Source: an uncultured Ruaniaceae bacterium
GTDB lineage: Bacteria > Actinomycetota > Actinomycetes > Actinomycetales > Beutenbergiaceae
Length of the DNA: 33,645 nt
Assembly: GCA_938004115.1 (NCBI GenBank)
Contig: CALKWS010000315.1
Coordinates: 1-33,645 of the forward strand
Reading direction: 5' to 3'
Below, piece by piece: positions 1-8,320 of this stretch. The translations under genes and the position numbers were made by a program. Within the stretch, counting starts at the first letter, position 1, and each line of letters starts with the position of its first letter. The notes beneath the pieces are model-generated. The model saw only the letters and a list, made by a program, of their open reading frames with translations, did not search any database and was not told the DNA's origin.

Positions 1-28
1 CAGCGTCACACCCGGGCAGCGTCACACC
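1..28. repeat. Short direct repeat at window edge
   Basis: The 12-mer CAGCGTCACACC occurs at 1-12 and again at 17-28, a 16-nt period. It lies just downstream of the DUF349 gene on the minus strand. More copies may exist outside the window. No function can be assigned. Confidence 0.6.
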
Positions 29-34
29 TGATCA

Positions 35-50
35 GCCGGGCCTGACCGGC
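35..50 (-). terminator. Weak hairpin after the DUF349 gene
   Basis: GCCGG (35-39) and CCGGC (46-50) can form a 5-bp stem with a 6-nt loop just past the stop codon of the minus-strand DUF349 gene. There is no T tract, so a role in termination is only a possibility. Confidence 0.25.
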
Positions 51-54
51 ACCC

Positions 55-1695
55 TCAGCGGGCGTCGTCGGCGGCCTGCAGCACCTGCTCCAGCCACGCC
101 TTCCTGGCTTCGAGGGCCTCCGTGGCCCGGGTGATGGCGCGCTCGTCGCCGCTCGCCCGGGCGCTGGCGAGGTCGCGTTCGAGCCCCTGGATCGCTTCCT
201 CCAGCTGGGCCGCTGCCCCCTCGGCGCGGGCGCGCACCCGCGGGTTGGACTTGCGCCACTGCTCCTGCTCCACGTCCCGGATCGCCTGTTCCACGGCACG
301 CAGGCGTCCCTCCACCCGGCCCACGTCGCCACGGGGAACCTTGCCCGCCTGGTCCCACCGGTCCTGGATCTCCCGCAAGGCGGCCTTCGCCCTGTCCAGG
401 TCCCGGATGGGCAGCAGTGCCTCGGCCTCCTCGAGGAGCTTCTCCTTCACCTTGAGGTTCTCGGCGTACTCCGCATCGATCTCGGCGTTCGCCGCGTTCC
501 GGGCCTCGAAGAACACGTCCTGAGCGGCACGGAACCGCGCCCACAGCGCGTCGTCGTCCTTCCGGGAGGCCCGGCCCGCGCGCTTCCACCGGTCCATCAG
601 GTCACGATAGGCAGCGGAGGTGGCACCCCAGTCCCGGGATGAACTGAGCGCCTCGGCCTCGGCGATGAGCTTCTCCTTCTTCGCCTTCGCCTCGGTGTGC
701 GTGCGGTCCAGCTCGGCGAAGTGCTGACGCCGGACGCGGTCGAACTGGGTGCGGGCCGCGGAGAACCGCTTCCACAGGGCGTCCTCGGTGCTGCGGTCCA
801 GCCGCGGTCCGGAACGCTGGGCCCGCTTCCACTCCTCGAGCAGTTCGCGCAGCCGTTGCCCGTCCTGGCGCCACTGGATCTTGTGCGGCTCACGGCTCGC
901 GATCTTCTCCGCGCGCTCGACGATCACGGTGCGTTCGGCCAGCGCCCGCTCCTTCGCGGCGGCGCGTTCCGCGGCGATCTGCTCCTTGCGCTCGGCGACC
1001 CGCTCGCCGAGGGTGCCCACCCGTTCCCGCAGGGCCTGGATGTCTCCGACCACGGCCGGTTCGGCGACGGCGTCGGTGAGGGAGGCCAGGGTGGAGTCCA
1101 GGTCCTTCACGCCCAACTGGCTCAGGCGGGCGGAGAACAGGTCCACCTGGGCCTTCAGGTCCAGGAAGCGCCGGATGTACAGGCGAAGCGCCTCATCCTC
1201 GCCCACCCCCGGGTACTGGCCCACCACGCGGTAGCCCTCACCGTCCCGGACCGAGACGGTGCCATCGCTCTCGACCTTTCCGAACGCGGCCGCCGCGGCG
1301 ACCTCCTCGGGGTCCAGCGGAGCCTCGGCCCCGGCGGCGCCGTCGCCCTGGGCGAGGGCGGTCGGCGCGGGTGCCGGGGTCGGGGTGACCACCGGCGCGG
1401 CCGGCTTGGAGCGCGCGAGCGCGGATGGTTTGGGCACCGGGACCGGGCGCGGGCCCGGTGGGTTCGCCGGCGGTTGCGTCGCGGCACCGGCGTCGGCGGA
1501 CTGGTTGGTGTCCGTGGCCTCGCTGCGGTCGGCCTCGCTGCGGTCGGTGGCCTCGGGGGAGTCGTCGTTGCCGCCGGTGGCCGCGACCGGGCCGGTCGTG
1601 GTGTGGTCCTCGGGTGCGGGCGCTCCTGCACCGGCCGGGACCGGTTGGTCCTGGCGCTGCTGCGGATCGGTCTGCGGGTGCTGCGATGCACTCAT
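55..1695 (-). CDS. DUF349 domain-containing protein
   Basis: 546-residue protein. The first ~125 residues are rich in Pro, Ala, Thr and acidic residues and look disordered. The remainder is almost entirely charged helix and coiled coil. It carries about three DUF349-type repeats (roughly residues 250-460), recognisable from the recurring pattern of Trp, a basic/hydrophobic stretch, then LWxRF or RWDQAGxVPR. DUF349 proteins are widespread in actinobacteria; the family has no firmly established enzymatic role, so none is assigned. The ATG at 1695 overlaps the TGA of the upstream cyclophilin gene by 4 nt (ATGA), so the two are co-transcribed and probably translationally coupled. No signal peptide is visible; a cytoplasmic location is likely. 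Family confidence is high, function unknown. Confidence 0.9.
   Translation of the reverse strand: MSASQHPQTDPQQRQDQPVPAGAGAPAPEDHTTTGPVAATGGNDDSPEATDRSEADRSEATDTNQSADAGAATQPPANPPGPRPVPVPKPSALARSKPAAPVVTPTPAPAPTALAQGDGAAGAEAPLDPEEVAAAAAFGKVESDGTVSVRDGEGYRVVGQYPGVGEDEALRLYIRRFLDLKAQVDLFSARLSQLGVKDLDSTLASLTDAVAEPAVVGDIQALRERVGTLGERVAERKEQIAAERAAAKERALAERTVIVERAEKIASREPHKIQWRQDGQRLRELLEEWKRAQRSGPRLDRSTEDALWKRFSAARTQFDRVRRQHFAELDRTHTEAKAKKEKLIAEAEALSSSRDWGATSAAYRDLMDRWKRAGRASRKDDDALWARFRAAQDVFFEARNAANAEIDAEYAENLKVKEKLLEEAEALLPIRDLDRAKAALREIQDRWDQAGKVPRGDVGRVEGRLRAVEQAIRDVEQEQWRKSNPRVRARAEGAAAQLEEAIQGLERDLASARASGDERAITRATEALEARKAWLEQVLQAADDAR
1516..1545. repeat. 15-nt tandem duplication inside the DUF349 gene
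   Basis: GGCCTCGCTGCGGTC occurs twice in tandem (1516-1530, 1531-1545), followed by a degenerate partial copy. It encodes the repeated Ser-Glu-Ala-Asp-Arg text in the disordered N-terminus. The unit keeps the frame, so copy number could vary without breaking the gene. Confidence 0.7.
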
Positions 1696-2495
1696 TGGAT
1701 CTCCACACTCTCGATGATCACGTCGGTGGCAGGTCGTTCACCTTCACTGCCCAGCCCGGCCTCGCCCACCCGGGCGAGGATATCCACGCCCGAGGTGACG
1801 GTGCCGAACACGCTATATCCGCCCGCATTGTCCGCAGGCAGCGTGACGTCGTCAAAAACAAGGAAGAACTGCGAGCCCATGGACTCCCCGTCGCCACCGA
1901 TCCGGGCCATCGCCACCGTACCGGCCGGGTACACGTCGTCGGCCGGGGCATTCTCGATCGGACCGAAACTGTAACCCGGGCCCCCGCTGCCGGAGGCCGT
2001 GGGGTCTCCGCACTGGAGCAGGGAATCGGGAAGCAGCCGGTGGCACGCGGTGCCGTCGAAGTATCCGTCGCCGGCCAGGTGCACGAAGTTGGCCACCGCC
2101 TGCGGAGCAGCGGCGCCGTCGAGCTCCAGTTCCAGCTCGCCCACGCTGGTGGAGATCGTGGCCTGCCAGGTGCGCCCCTCGGCCAGGTCCGGGTCCGGTG
2201 GCGCGTCGTACTGGACCGGGTCGGTGGTCGGCAACGGGTCCTGCGCGGGCGGGCCGTCGGGCGCCGGGTCAGCCGCGGTGGGTTCCTCGGTGCCCGTCGG
2301 CGGATCGGCGCTGGCGTCGTCGTCCTCCCCGCCGAGTGTCAGCACCGCTACGACCGTCACGCCCGCGAGAATGAGTGCTCCGACCACGGTCAGCGCGATC
2401 GTCCGTTGCCGGCGCTGCCTGGCCCGCTCCTGACGGGCAAGGCGCTTCTGGTGGAGCCGACGTGCCCGCTCTCGTTCTCGTTTGCTGGGGCTCAC
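1692..2495 (-). CDS. Membrane-anchored cyclophilin-type peptidyl-prolyl isomerase
   Basis: 267 residues. A very basic N-terminus (about 32 residues, many Arg/Lys) precedes one membrane segment (about residues 33-55), then an acidic Pro/Asp-rich linker, then a cyclophilin domain (about 110-267). Recognisable cyclophilin elements are ATISTSVGELELEL, the catalytic Arg in CHRLLPDSLLQCGDP, and MGSQFFLVFDD. The isomerase domain should lie outside the membrane and act on exported proteins. The usual Phe before His-Arg is Cys and the QGGD motif reads QCGD, a variation I associate with the actinobacterial secreted group. Start chosen at GTG 2495 because AGGAGG (2504-2509) sits 8 nt upstream. It is the first gene of a two-gene unit with the DUF349 gene. 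Confidence 0.92.
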   Translation of the reverse strand: MSPSKRERERARRLHQKRLARQERARQRRQRTIALTVVGALILAGVTVVAVLTLGGEDDDASADPPTGTEEPTAADPAPDGPPAQDPLPTTDPVQYDAPPDPDLAEGRTWQATISTSVGELELELDGAAAPQAVANFVHLAGDGYFDGTACHRLLPDSLLQCGDPTASGSGGPGYSFGPIENAPADDVYPAGTVAMARIGGDGESMGSQFFLVFDDVTLPADNAGGYSVFGTVTSGVDILARVGEAGLGSEGERPATDVIIESVEIQ

Positions 2496-2545
2496 GCCCG
2501 TTTCCTCCTGTCATCCATGGCGCCCACCTGCGGCGAGCGTGCACC

Positions 2546-2551
2546 AGTCTA
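2546..2551 (-). promoter_or_regulatory. -10 box for the cyclophilin gene
   Basis: On the minus strand this reads TAGACT, matching the actinobacterial TANNNT -10. It predicts a transcript start near 2539 and a leader of about 44 nt ahead of the GTG at 2495. No clear -35 box is visible. Confidence 0.5.
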
Positions 2552-2636
2552 GGTAGACCGTGCCATATCGGGTCGCCGGGCTCGGCGCATTGTGGTCACG
2601 GGATGGTCACAAACACGGCCGGTGCGGTGGCGGTGC

Positions 2637-2642
2637 CACAAT
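2637..2642 (+). promoter_or_regulatory. Possible -10 box for hisS
   Basis: CACAAT ends exactly 6 nt before the ATG at 2649. That is the same geometry as the better TANNNT boxes at 9132, 24899 and 25381, and would give a leaderless hisS mRNA. There is no Shine-Dalgarno sequence here, which agrees. The first base departs from TANNNT, so confidence is low. Confidence 0.3.
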
Positions 2643-2648
2643 ATGGCC

Positions 2649-4007
2649 ATGGCTCGCCCCACACCCCTGTCCGGATTCCCCGAGCGACTCCCGGCCGAAC
2701 GCATCGTCGAGGAACACATCGTGACCACCGTACGCCGGGTCTTCGAACTGTACGGATACGCCGGGATCGAGACCCGAGCGGTGGAGCCGTTGGAGCAGCT
2801 GGCCGCCAAGGGGGAAACGTCCAAGGAGGTATACCTGCTGCGGCGGCTGCACGCCGAGGAGTCCGAGCGCACCGACGATCGCACTCTGGGCCTGCACTTC
2901 GACCTGACCGTCCCGTTCGCGCGGTACGTGTTGGAGAACGCCGGACACCTGCAGTTCCCGTTCAAGCGGCACCAGATCCAGAAGGCCTGGCGGGGGGAGC
3001 GGCCGCAGGAGGGTCGCTACCGGGAGTTCCTGCAGGCGGATATCGACGTGGTCGGGGCCGAGGAGCTGCCGTTCCACTACGAGGTGGAAGCCGTGCTGGT
3101 GGCCGCGCACGCCCTGCAGGAACTGCGCGCCGACGGGCTGCCGCCGGTGCGGATCGGGGTGAACAACCGCAAGGTCTCCCAGGGTTTCTACGAGGGCCTG
3201 GGGATCACCGATGTGGAAGGAACGCTGCGCACCATCGACAAACTCGACAAGATCGGCGCCGAGGGCGTCCGGTCGGTGCTGGTGGACCAGATCGGAACCA
3301 CGGCCGATCAGGCGGAGGGCGCATTGGCGCTGGCGCGGATCAACGGCACCGGTGAGCAGGTTCGCGCCGCTGTGGAGCATCTTGGGGTGCAGAACCCGCT
3401 TCTGAAGGAGGGGCTGGCCGAACTGACCGCGCTGGTGGACGCCGCTGAGGCGGAGGTACCCGGAACGGTCCGCGCCGACCTGAAGATCGCCCGCGGGCTG
3501 GACTACTACACCGGCACCGTCTATGAGACGGTGCTCGTGGGTCACGAGGACCTGGGGTCGATCTGCTCCGGCGGTCGGTACGACTCGCTGGCCAGTGACG
3601 GGCGGCGCACCTACCCCGGGGTGGGATTGTCGATCGGCATCTCCCGGCTGACCTCCAGAGTGCTGTCCGCCGGCCTGATGCACGCCAGCCGGACGGTGCC
3701 CACCGCGGTCCTGGTGGCGGTCAGCGACGAGCAGCACCGGCACCGCAGCAACGCCGAGGCAGCCGCATTACGGGCACGCGGTATCCCGTGCGAGGTGGCG
3801 CCGACGGCGGCGAAGTTCGGTAAGCAGATCCGCTACGCCGACCGCCGGGGCATCCCGTTCGTGTGGTTCCCCGCCGATTCGCCGGAGCAGCAGGCCGAGG
3901 TCAAGGACATCCGGTCCGGGGACCAGGTGCCGGCGGATGCCGGACAGTGGGAACCACCGGCGCAGGACCGCTGGCCGAGGGTCCTCCCCGGGCCCGCGGA
4001 GGGCTGA
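2649..4007 (+). CDS. hisS: Histidyl-tRNA synthetase
   Basis: Class II synthetase that charges tRNA-His. With the ATG at 2649 it is 452 residues. The frame is open upstream to 2592 and there is another ATG at 2643; I prefer 2649 because homologues begin MARPTPLSGFP, and CACAAT lies 6 nt upstream. Motif 2 (KAWRGERPQEGRYREFLQAD), the histidine signature GLDYYTGTVYET, and motif 3 near SIGISRLTSRVL are all present. A C-terminal anticodon-binding domain follows (from about residue 350: TAVLVAVSDEQ..., AAKFGKQIRYAD). It stands alone, divergent from the cyclophilin gene and convergent with the helicase gene. Confidence 0.97.
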   Translation: MARPTPLSGFPERLPAERIVEEHIVTTVRRVFELYGYAGIETRAVEPLEQLAAKGETSKEVYLLRRLHAEESERTDDRTLGLHFDLTVPFARYVLENAGHLQFPFKRHQIQKAWRGERPQEGRYREFLQADIDVVGAEELPFHYEVEAVLVAAHALQELRADGLPPVRIGVNNRKVSQGFYEGLGITDVEGTLRTIDKLDKIGAEGVRSVLVDQIGTTADQAEGALALARINGTGEQVRAAVEHLGVQNPLLKEGLAELTALVDAAEAEVPGTVRADLKIARGLDYYTGTVYETVLVGHEDLGSICSGGRYDSLASDGRRTYPGVGLSIGISRLTSRVLSAGLMHASRTVPTAVLVAVSDEQHRHRSNAEAAALRARGIPCEVAPTAAKFGKQIRYADRRGIPFVWFPADSPEQQAEVKDIRSGDQVPADAGQWEPPAQDRWPRVLPGPAEG

Positions 4008-4070
4008 GAGTAGGCCCAGGCCGATGCCGGCTCGGCAGCGCCGGGTGTGCGGCTTGCCACCGGCTCCGCA

Positions 4071-4112
4071 GCGCCGGCGCGCGGCTCGCAGTGAGCGCGC
4101 TACCGCCGGCGC
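4071..4112. terminator. Bidirectional terminator-like hairpin
   Basis: GCGCCGGCG (4071-4079) pairs perfectly with CGCCGGCGC (4104-4112). The interior can fold further (GCTC/GAGC). It sits in the 106-nt gap between convergent hisS and the DEAD-box helicase, ending 1 nt beyond the helicase stop codon. There is no T run, as is common in high-GC actinomycetes. Confidence 0.55.
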
Positions 4113-4113
4113 C

Positions 4114-6138
4114 TCACCGACCCCGTACCGGCCGTGATCGGCCCCCATGCTTGGCGCCCGCCTTCGCCGGGCCCCGGCGCGGTGCGCCGGGTCTGCTGCG
4201 GTCGTCACCGGCGTCGTCATACCGCCCGCGGCCGTTCCGCGCGGGCCGTTGCCGGCCCGCCGCCTGCGGCGCACTCGTGCCCCGACGGCCGGGCGGGCCC
4301 GCATCGGGGCGCAATCGCATCTGCTGACCGCCCACGGTGGCCCGGTGCAGGCGCCTCATCGCCTCGGGGGCCAGGTCGGGGTAGATCTCCACGAGGGAGA
4401 AGTGGGGGAATATCTCGATCTTGCCCACATCGGATCCGCGCAGGTTGCCCTCCCCGGTGATGGCGCCGACGATGGCCTGCGGACGGGCACCGTGGTTGTG
4501 ACCCGCGGCCACGCGATACACCCGGGCGGCGTCGCCCCGCTGGACGCGCCGGACCGGCGTGCCGCGCTCAACTGCGTCGTCGGTGCGTGCCGGCACCCGG
4601 CGGTCACCGGCCGGTGCGAGGCGCTGATCGCTCGGGTGGTGCCCGGTCCGCTCCCGGCCGGGGCGGGAATCGTCGCTGCGGGGGCGGTCGGCGCGGGGCC
4701 GGCCGGTGCCGGGCTCGCCTCCCGTGTCCCGTTGGGGTCCGTCGTCACCGGCCTGCAACGCCAGCAACGCGGCGGCCAGGTCCAACGGATCGCCGTCCCG
4801 GTCACTGCCGACGGCGGTGAGCAGCTCGCGGTACATCTCCAGTCGTCCCCGGCCGATCCGCTCCGGCAGCCCGGCGAGCACCGCGCGGGCCCGGTGCTCG
4901 CTGACCTGCGCGGGGGTGGGCACGGGCACCTCCTGCAGCGTGCTGCCGGTCACCTTCTCGATCGCCGCCACTCGGCCGCGTTCACGGGGGGTGAAGAACG
5001 TCAGCGCCCGGCCGCTGCGCCCGGCCCGCCCGGTGCGCCCGATGCGGTGCACATAGGACTCCACCTGCTTGGGTGCATCGAAGTTGACCACCAGGCCGAT
5101 CCGGTCCACATCCAGGCCGCGCGCGGCCACATCGGTAGCCACCAGCACGCTGAGAGCCCCGGAACGCAGCCGTTGCACGATCCGCTCGCGTTCGCGCTGC
5201 GGCACGTCGCCGCTGATCGACGCCGCGGGCAGGCCGCGCGCGGTCAGCGCGAGGGCGACCTCCTCGGCGTCGCCCCGGGTGCGCACGAACACCAGCGTGG
5301 CCTCGGCGTCGGTGGTCGCCAGCACACGGCTGAGCGCCCCGACCTTGTGCCGGAAGGGGACGATCGCGAACGTCTGGGTGATCGTGCTCGTGGTCGACGC
5401 CGGGCGGGTGGTGCTCACCTCCAACGGATCACGCATGTGCTCCCGGGCCACCTTCCGGATCGCCGGCGGCATCGTGGCGGAGAACAGCGCCACCTGCTTG
5501 GCCTGCCCCGGGCCGGTGTGGGCCAGGATGGTGTCCACGTCCTCGGCGAAACCCATCCGGAGCATCTCATCGGCCTCGTCCAGCACCAGGTAGGAGACGC
5601 CGCCGAGGTCGAGGCTGCCGCGTTCGGCCAGGTCGATCACCCGGCCCGGGGTGCCAACCACCACCTGTGCCCCGGCTCGCAGTGCGCGGATCTGCGGGGT
5701 GTACGAGGAGCCGCCGTAGATCGGCACCACCTGGATGCCGGGACTGGCCGCCGCCATCGCCGTGATCGCCTCGGCCACCTGCATCGCCAGTTCCCGGGTG
5801 GGGGTCAGCACCAGGGCCTGCACCCGCTGCTGCGCCGGATCGACGGCGGTGAGCAGCGGCAGCCCGAAGGCGGCGGTCTTCCCGGTCCCGGTCTGGGCGA
5901 CGCCGGTGACGTCCCGTCCGGCCATCAGCGCCGGGATCGCCGCGGCCTGGATGTCGGTGGGACGACGGTAACCCAGTCGTTCCACCGCATCCACCAGGGG
6001 TGCGGGCAGACCGAGTTCGGCGAAGGTGGTGCCGGACGGCCCGGTGAGGGACCCGGCGTCGGGCGGTTCTACCGCGGGGGCCTCCTGCGGGAGGGGCAGG
6101 TCGAGGGTCGGTGACGGGTGGGCATCGGCATGCAGCAT
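4114..6138 (-). CDS. DEAD-box ATP-dependent RNA helicase with DbpA-type RNA-binding domain
   Basis: 674 residues from the ATG at 6138. It unwinds RNA duplexes and probably acts in ribosome assembly or RNA turnover. The order is: Q motif with FAELGLP (~residue 38 on), Walker A AQTGTGKT (~81-88), PTRELA, TPGR, DEAD (~187-190), SAT, ATDVAARGLDV, and HRIGRTGR (~364-371). A low-complexity, Arg/Asp/Pro-rich linker (~466-536) leads to a DbpA-like RNA-binding domain (~538-614: RVYRVAAGHNHGARPQAIVG, then IEIFPHFSLVEI) and a basic Gly/Arg tail. Layout resembles DeaD/CsdA-type helicases. The frame stays open to 6345, so a longer N-terminus starting at the ATG near 6297 cannot be excluded; that extra region lacks helicase motifs and looks untranslated. 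Confidence 0.93.
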   Translation of the reverse strand: MLHADAHPSPTLDLPLPQEAPAVEPPDAGSLTGPSGTTFAELGLPAPLVDAVERLGYRRPTDIQAAAIPALMAGRDVTGVAQTGTGKTAAFGLPLLTAVDPAQQRVQALVLTPTRELAMQVAEAITAMAAASPGIQVVPIYGGSSYTPQIRALRAGAQVVVGTPGRVIDLAERGSLDLGGVSYLVLDEADEMLRMGFAEDVDTILAHTGPGQAKQVALFSATMPPAIRKVAREHMRDPLEVSTTRPASTTSTITQTFAIVPFRHKVGALSRVLATTDAEATLVFVRTRGDAEEVALALTARGLPAASISGDVPQRERERIVQRLRSGALSVLVATDVAARGLDVDRIGLVVNFDAPKQVESYVHRIGRTGRAGRSGRALTFFTPRERGRVAAIEKVTGSTLQEVPVPTPAQVSEHRARAVLAGLPERIGRGRLEMYRELLTAVGSDRDGDPLDLAAALLALQAGDDGPQRDTGGEPGTGRPRADRPRSDDSRPGRERTGHHPSDQRLAPAGDRRVPARTDDAVERGTPVRRVQRGDAARVYRVAAGHNHGARPQAIVGAITGEGNLRGSDVGKIEIFPHFSLVEIYPDLAPEAMRRLHRATVGGQQMRLRPDAGPPGRRGTSAPQAAGRQRPARNGRGRYDDAGDDRSRPGAPRRGPAKAGAKHGGRSRPVRGR

Positions 6139-6295
6139 GACGGTCTCAATCGACGGTGAGGTGGAACAGTGCGGGCCCTGCTGGCCTGCGTCCGCCTCAG
6201 CCCGACGTCGACGGTGCACATGTTGCACCGCTGATGGTGTGGCAATGAATGACACCCGGGGCCTGTGCGCGGCTCGTGCGCTCCAGTGAGCCTTC

Positions 6296-6301
6296 ATCGT
6301 A
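6296..6301 (-). promoter_or_regulatory. Candidate -10 box for the helicase gene
   Basis: Minus strand TACGAT, a TANNNT match, predicting a start near 6289 and a ~150-nt leader to the ATG at 6138. No convincing -35 box. Confidence 0.35.
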
Positions 6302-6394
6302 ACGGTGCGGCAGTCCGCCCCGGGCGTCGTTGTGCGCAACCTCACCCGCCGGCGTTCGGGAGCCGACGTATGGGCGGTGCCGGTGAGGGTGCCT

Positions 6395-6400
6395 TAGGAT
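6395..6400 (+). promoter_or_regulatory. -10 box for aspS
   Basis: TAGGAT matches TANNNT; predicted transcript start near 6407, giving a ~47-nt leader that contains the Shine-Dalgarno sequence AGGAAGG (6439-6445). Confidence 0.45.
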
Positions 6401-6453
6401 CATGCAGGCGCCGGATCCTCCTTTCGGCGCGAGGCTCCAGGAAGGACACTTCG

Positions 6454-8265
6454 TTGCTACGCACGCACGCGGCCGGGGATCTGCGGCCCGCTCAGGTCGG
6501 TACCACCGTGACGTTGGCCGGCTGGGTGGATCGGCGCCGGGACCACGGGGGCGTGGCCTTCATCGATCTGCGTGACGCCAGCGGCATCGTGCAAGTGGTG
6601 ATCAGGGACGAGGAGGTCGCGGCACCGCTGCGCAGCGAGTTCGTGCTGTCCGTCACCGGGACCGTGCGGGACCGCCCGGAGGGGAACGAGAACCCGAACC
6701 TGGCCACCGGTGGGATCGAGGTGATCGCCGAGACCGTGATCGTCCTGAACGAGGCCGACGCGCTGCCGTTCCAGGTGTCCACCGCACTGGAGGACTCCAG
6801 GCCGGTGGGGGAGGAGGCCCGGCTGCGGCACCGTTACCTGGACCTGCGCCGGCCCGGCCCGGCACGGGCGATGCGGTTGCGGTCGCAGGTCAACGCCGCC
6901 GCCCGGGCGGTGCTGGACGAGCACGACTTCGTCGAGGTGGAGACCCCCACGCTGACCCGCTCCACCCCCGAGGGCGCCCGGGACTTCCTCGTCCCGGCAC
7001 GGTTGCACCCCGGCTGCTGGTACGCGCTGCCGCAGAGCCCGCAGTTGTTCAAGCAACTGCTCATGGTCGCCGGGATGGAGCGGTACTACCAGATCGCCCG
7101 CTGCTACCGCGATGAGGACTTCCGGGCCGACCGGCAACCGGAGTTCACCCAGTTGGACATCGAGATGTCCTTCGTCACCGAGGACGACGTGATCGCACTG
7201 TCCGAACGGATCATCCGCCGGGTGTGGTCGCTGATCGACGTCGAGATCCCCACGCCGATCCAGCGGATCACCTACGCCGAGGCGATGGACAAGTACGGCA
7301 CCGACAAGCCCGACCTACGCTTCGGCCTGGAGTTGACCGACTGCACCGAGTACTTCGCCGACACCCCGTTCCGGGTGTTCCAGGCCCCCTACGTGGGAGC
7401 CGTGGTGATGCCCGGCGGCGGCAGCCAGCCGCGACGCCAGTTCGACGCCTGGCAGGACTGGGCCCGGCAGCGCGGCGCCAAGGGCCTGGCGTACGTCACC
7501 ATCGCCGAGGACGGTGAACTGGGCGGGCCGGTGGCCAAGAACCTGTCCGAGCAGGAACGCGCCGGGTTGGCCGCGCACGTGGGCGCCGAACCCGGCGACT
7601 GCGTCTTCTTCGCCGCCGGAGCCGCCAAGGCCTCCCGTGCCCTGCTCGGCGCCGCCCGGGTGGAGATCGCCCACCGCACCGGTCTGATCGACCCGGACCA
7701 GTGGGCGTTCACCTGGGTGGTGGACGCCCCGCTGCTGGAGCCGGTCGCCGAGGCCGAGGCCGCAGGTGACGTCGCGGTGGGGACCGGCTCCTGGACGGCG
7801 GTGCACCACGCGTTCACCGCTCCCAAGCCGCAGTTCCTGGACGCCCTGGAACAGGACCCGGGCGCCGTGCTCGCCGACGCCTACGACCTGGTGTGCAACG
7901 GTCAGGAGATCGGCGGCGGCTCCATCCGGATCCACCGCCGGGACGTGCAGGAACGGGTCTTCGAACTCATGGGAATCTCCCGGGCCGAGGCCCAGGAGAA
8001 GTTCGGATTCCTGCTCGAGGCCTTCTCCTACGGAGCGCCCCCGCACGGTGGAATCGCCTTCGGCTGGGACCGGATCGTGTCCCTCCTGGCCGGTGCGGAC
8101 TCCATCCGCGAGGTGATCGCCTTCCCCAAGTCCGGCGGCGGGGTGGACCCCCTCACCGACGCGCCGGCCCCCATCACCCCCGAGCAACGCCGCGAGGCCG
8201 GCGTGGACGCCACGCCCGAGCAGGTGAGCAACGCCGGCGCCGAGGGGGCCGACGACGCTGAGTAA
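6454..8265 (+). CDS. aspS: Aspartyl-tRNA synthetase (bacterial type)
   Basis: 603 residues, class II. Start set at TTG 6454, 8 nt after AGGAAGG, because the product then begins M-LRTHAAGDLR as in actinobacterial homologues; the reading frame upstream is open but unlike AspRS. An N-terminal OB-fold anticodon domain (~1-110) is followed by the catalytic core (RCYRDEDFRADRQPEFTQLD, ~215-235), the bacterial GAD insertion (~290-420), and motif 3 near GAPPHGGIAFGWDR (~527-540). Residue 31 is His in WVDRRRDHGG. His at this position has been associated with non-discriminating AspRS enzymes that also form Asp-tRNA-Asn; that is inference here. It is followed 55 nt later by a GNAT gene. Confidence 0.97.
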   Translation: MLRTHAAGDLRPAQVGTTVTLAGWVDRRRDHGGVAFIDLRDASGIVQVVIRDEEVAAPLRSEFVLSVTGTVRDRPEGNENPNLATGGIEVIAETVIVLNEADALPFQVSTALEDSRPVGEEARLRHRYLDLRRPGPARAMRLRSQVNAAARAVLDEHDFVEVETPTLTRSTPEGARDFLVPARLHPGCWYALPQSPQLFKQLLMVAGMERYYQIARCYRDEDFRADRQPEFTQLDIEMSFVTEDDVIALSERIIRRVWSLIDVEIPTPIQRITYAEAMDKYGTDKPDLRFGLELTDCTEYFADTPFRVFQAPYVGAVVMPGGGSQPRRQFDAWQDWARQRGAKGLAYVTIAEDGELGGPVAKNLSEQERAGLAAHVGAEPGDCVFFAAGAAKASRALLGAARVEIAHRTGLIDPDQWAFTWVVDAPLLEPVAEAEAAGDVAVGTGSWTAVHHAFTAPKPQFLDALEQDPGAVLADAYDLVCNGQEIGGGSIRIHRRDVQERVFELMGISRAEAQEKFGFLLEAFSYGAPPHGGIAFGWDRIVSLLAGADSIREVIAFPKSGGGVDPLTDAPAPITPEQRREAGVDATPEQVSNAGAEGADDAE

Positions 8266-8320
8266 GCAGGCGCACGGAACAGCGGCGGACCTGCCGCCCG
8301 CCTGGGCGGCGCACCCGTTC

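Larger units (their letters stand above)
6139..6453. other. Divergent intergenic region, helicase / aspS
   Basis: 315 nt between two divergent genes, with candidate -10 boxes for each side (6296-6301 minus, 6395-6400 plus). If those are right, aspS has a leader of about 47 nt and the helicase one of about 150 nt. Long leaders are known for cold-regulated DEAD-box helicase genes, but I see no cold-shock box that I can name. No RNA gene and no convincing additional ORF. Confidence 0.5.

Noticed and set aside
4147..6114. Long plus-strand ORF (655 codons) opposite the DEAD-box helicase
   Set aside because: Antisense shadow; low-complexity composition and no Shine-Dalgarno site or domain.
6401..6453. 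T-box or other amino-acid riboswitch ahead of aspS
   Set aside because: The leader is only about 47 nt and has no T-box sequence or specifier loop.
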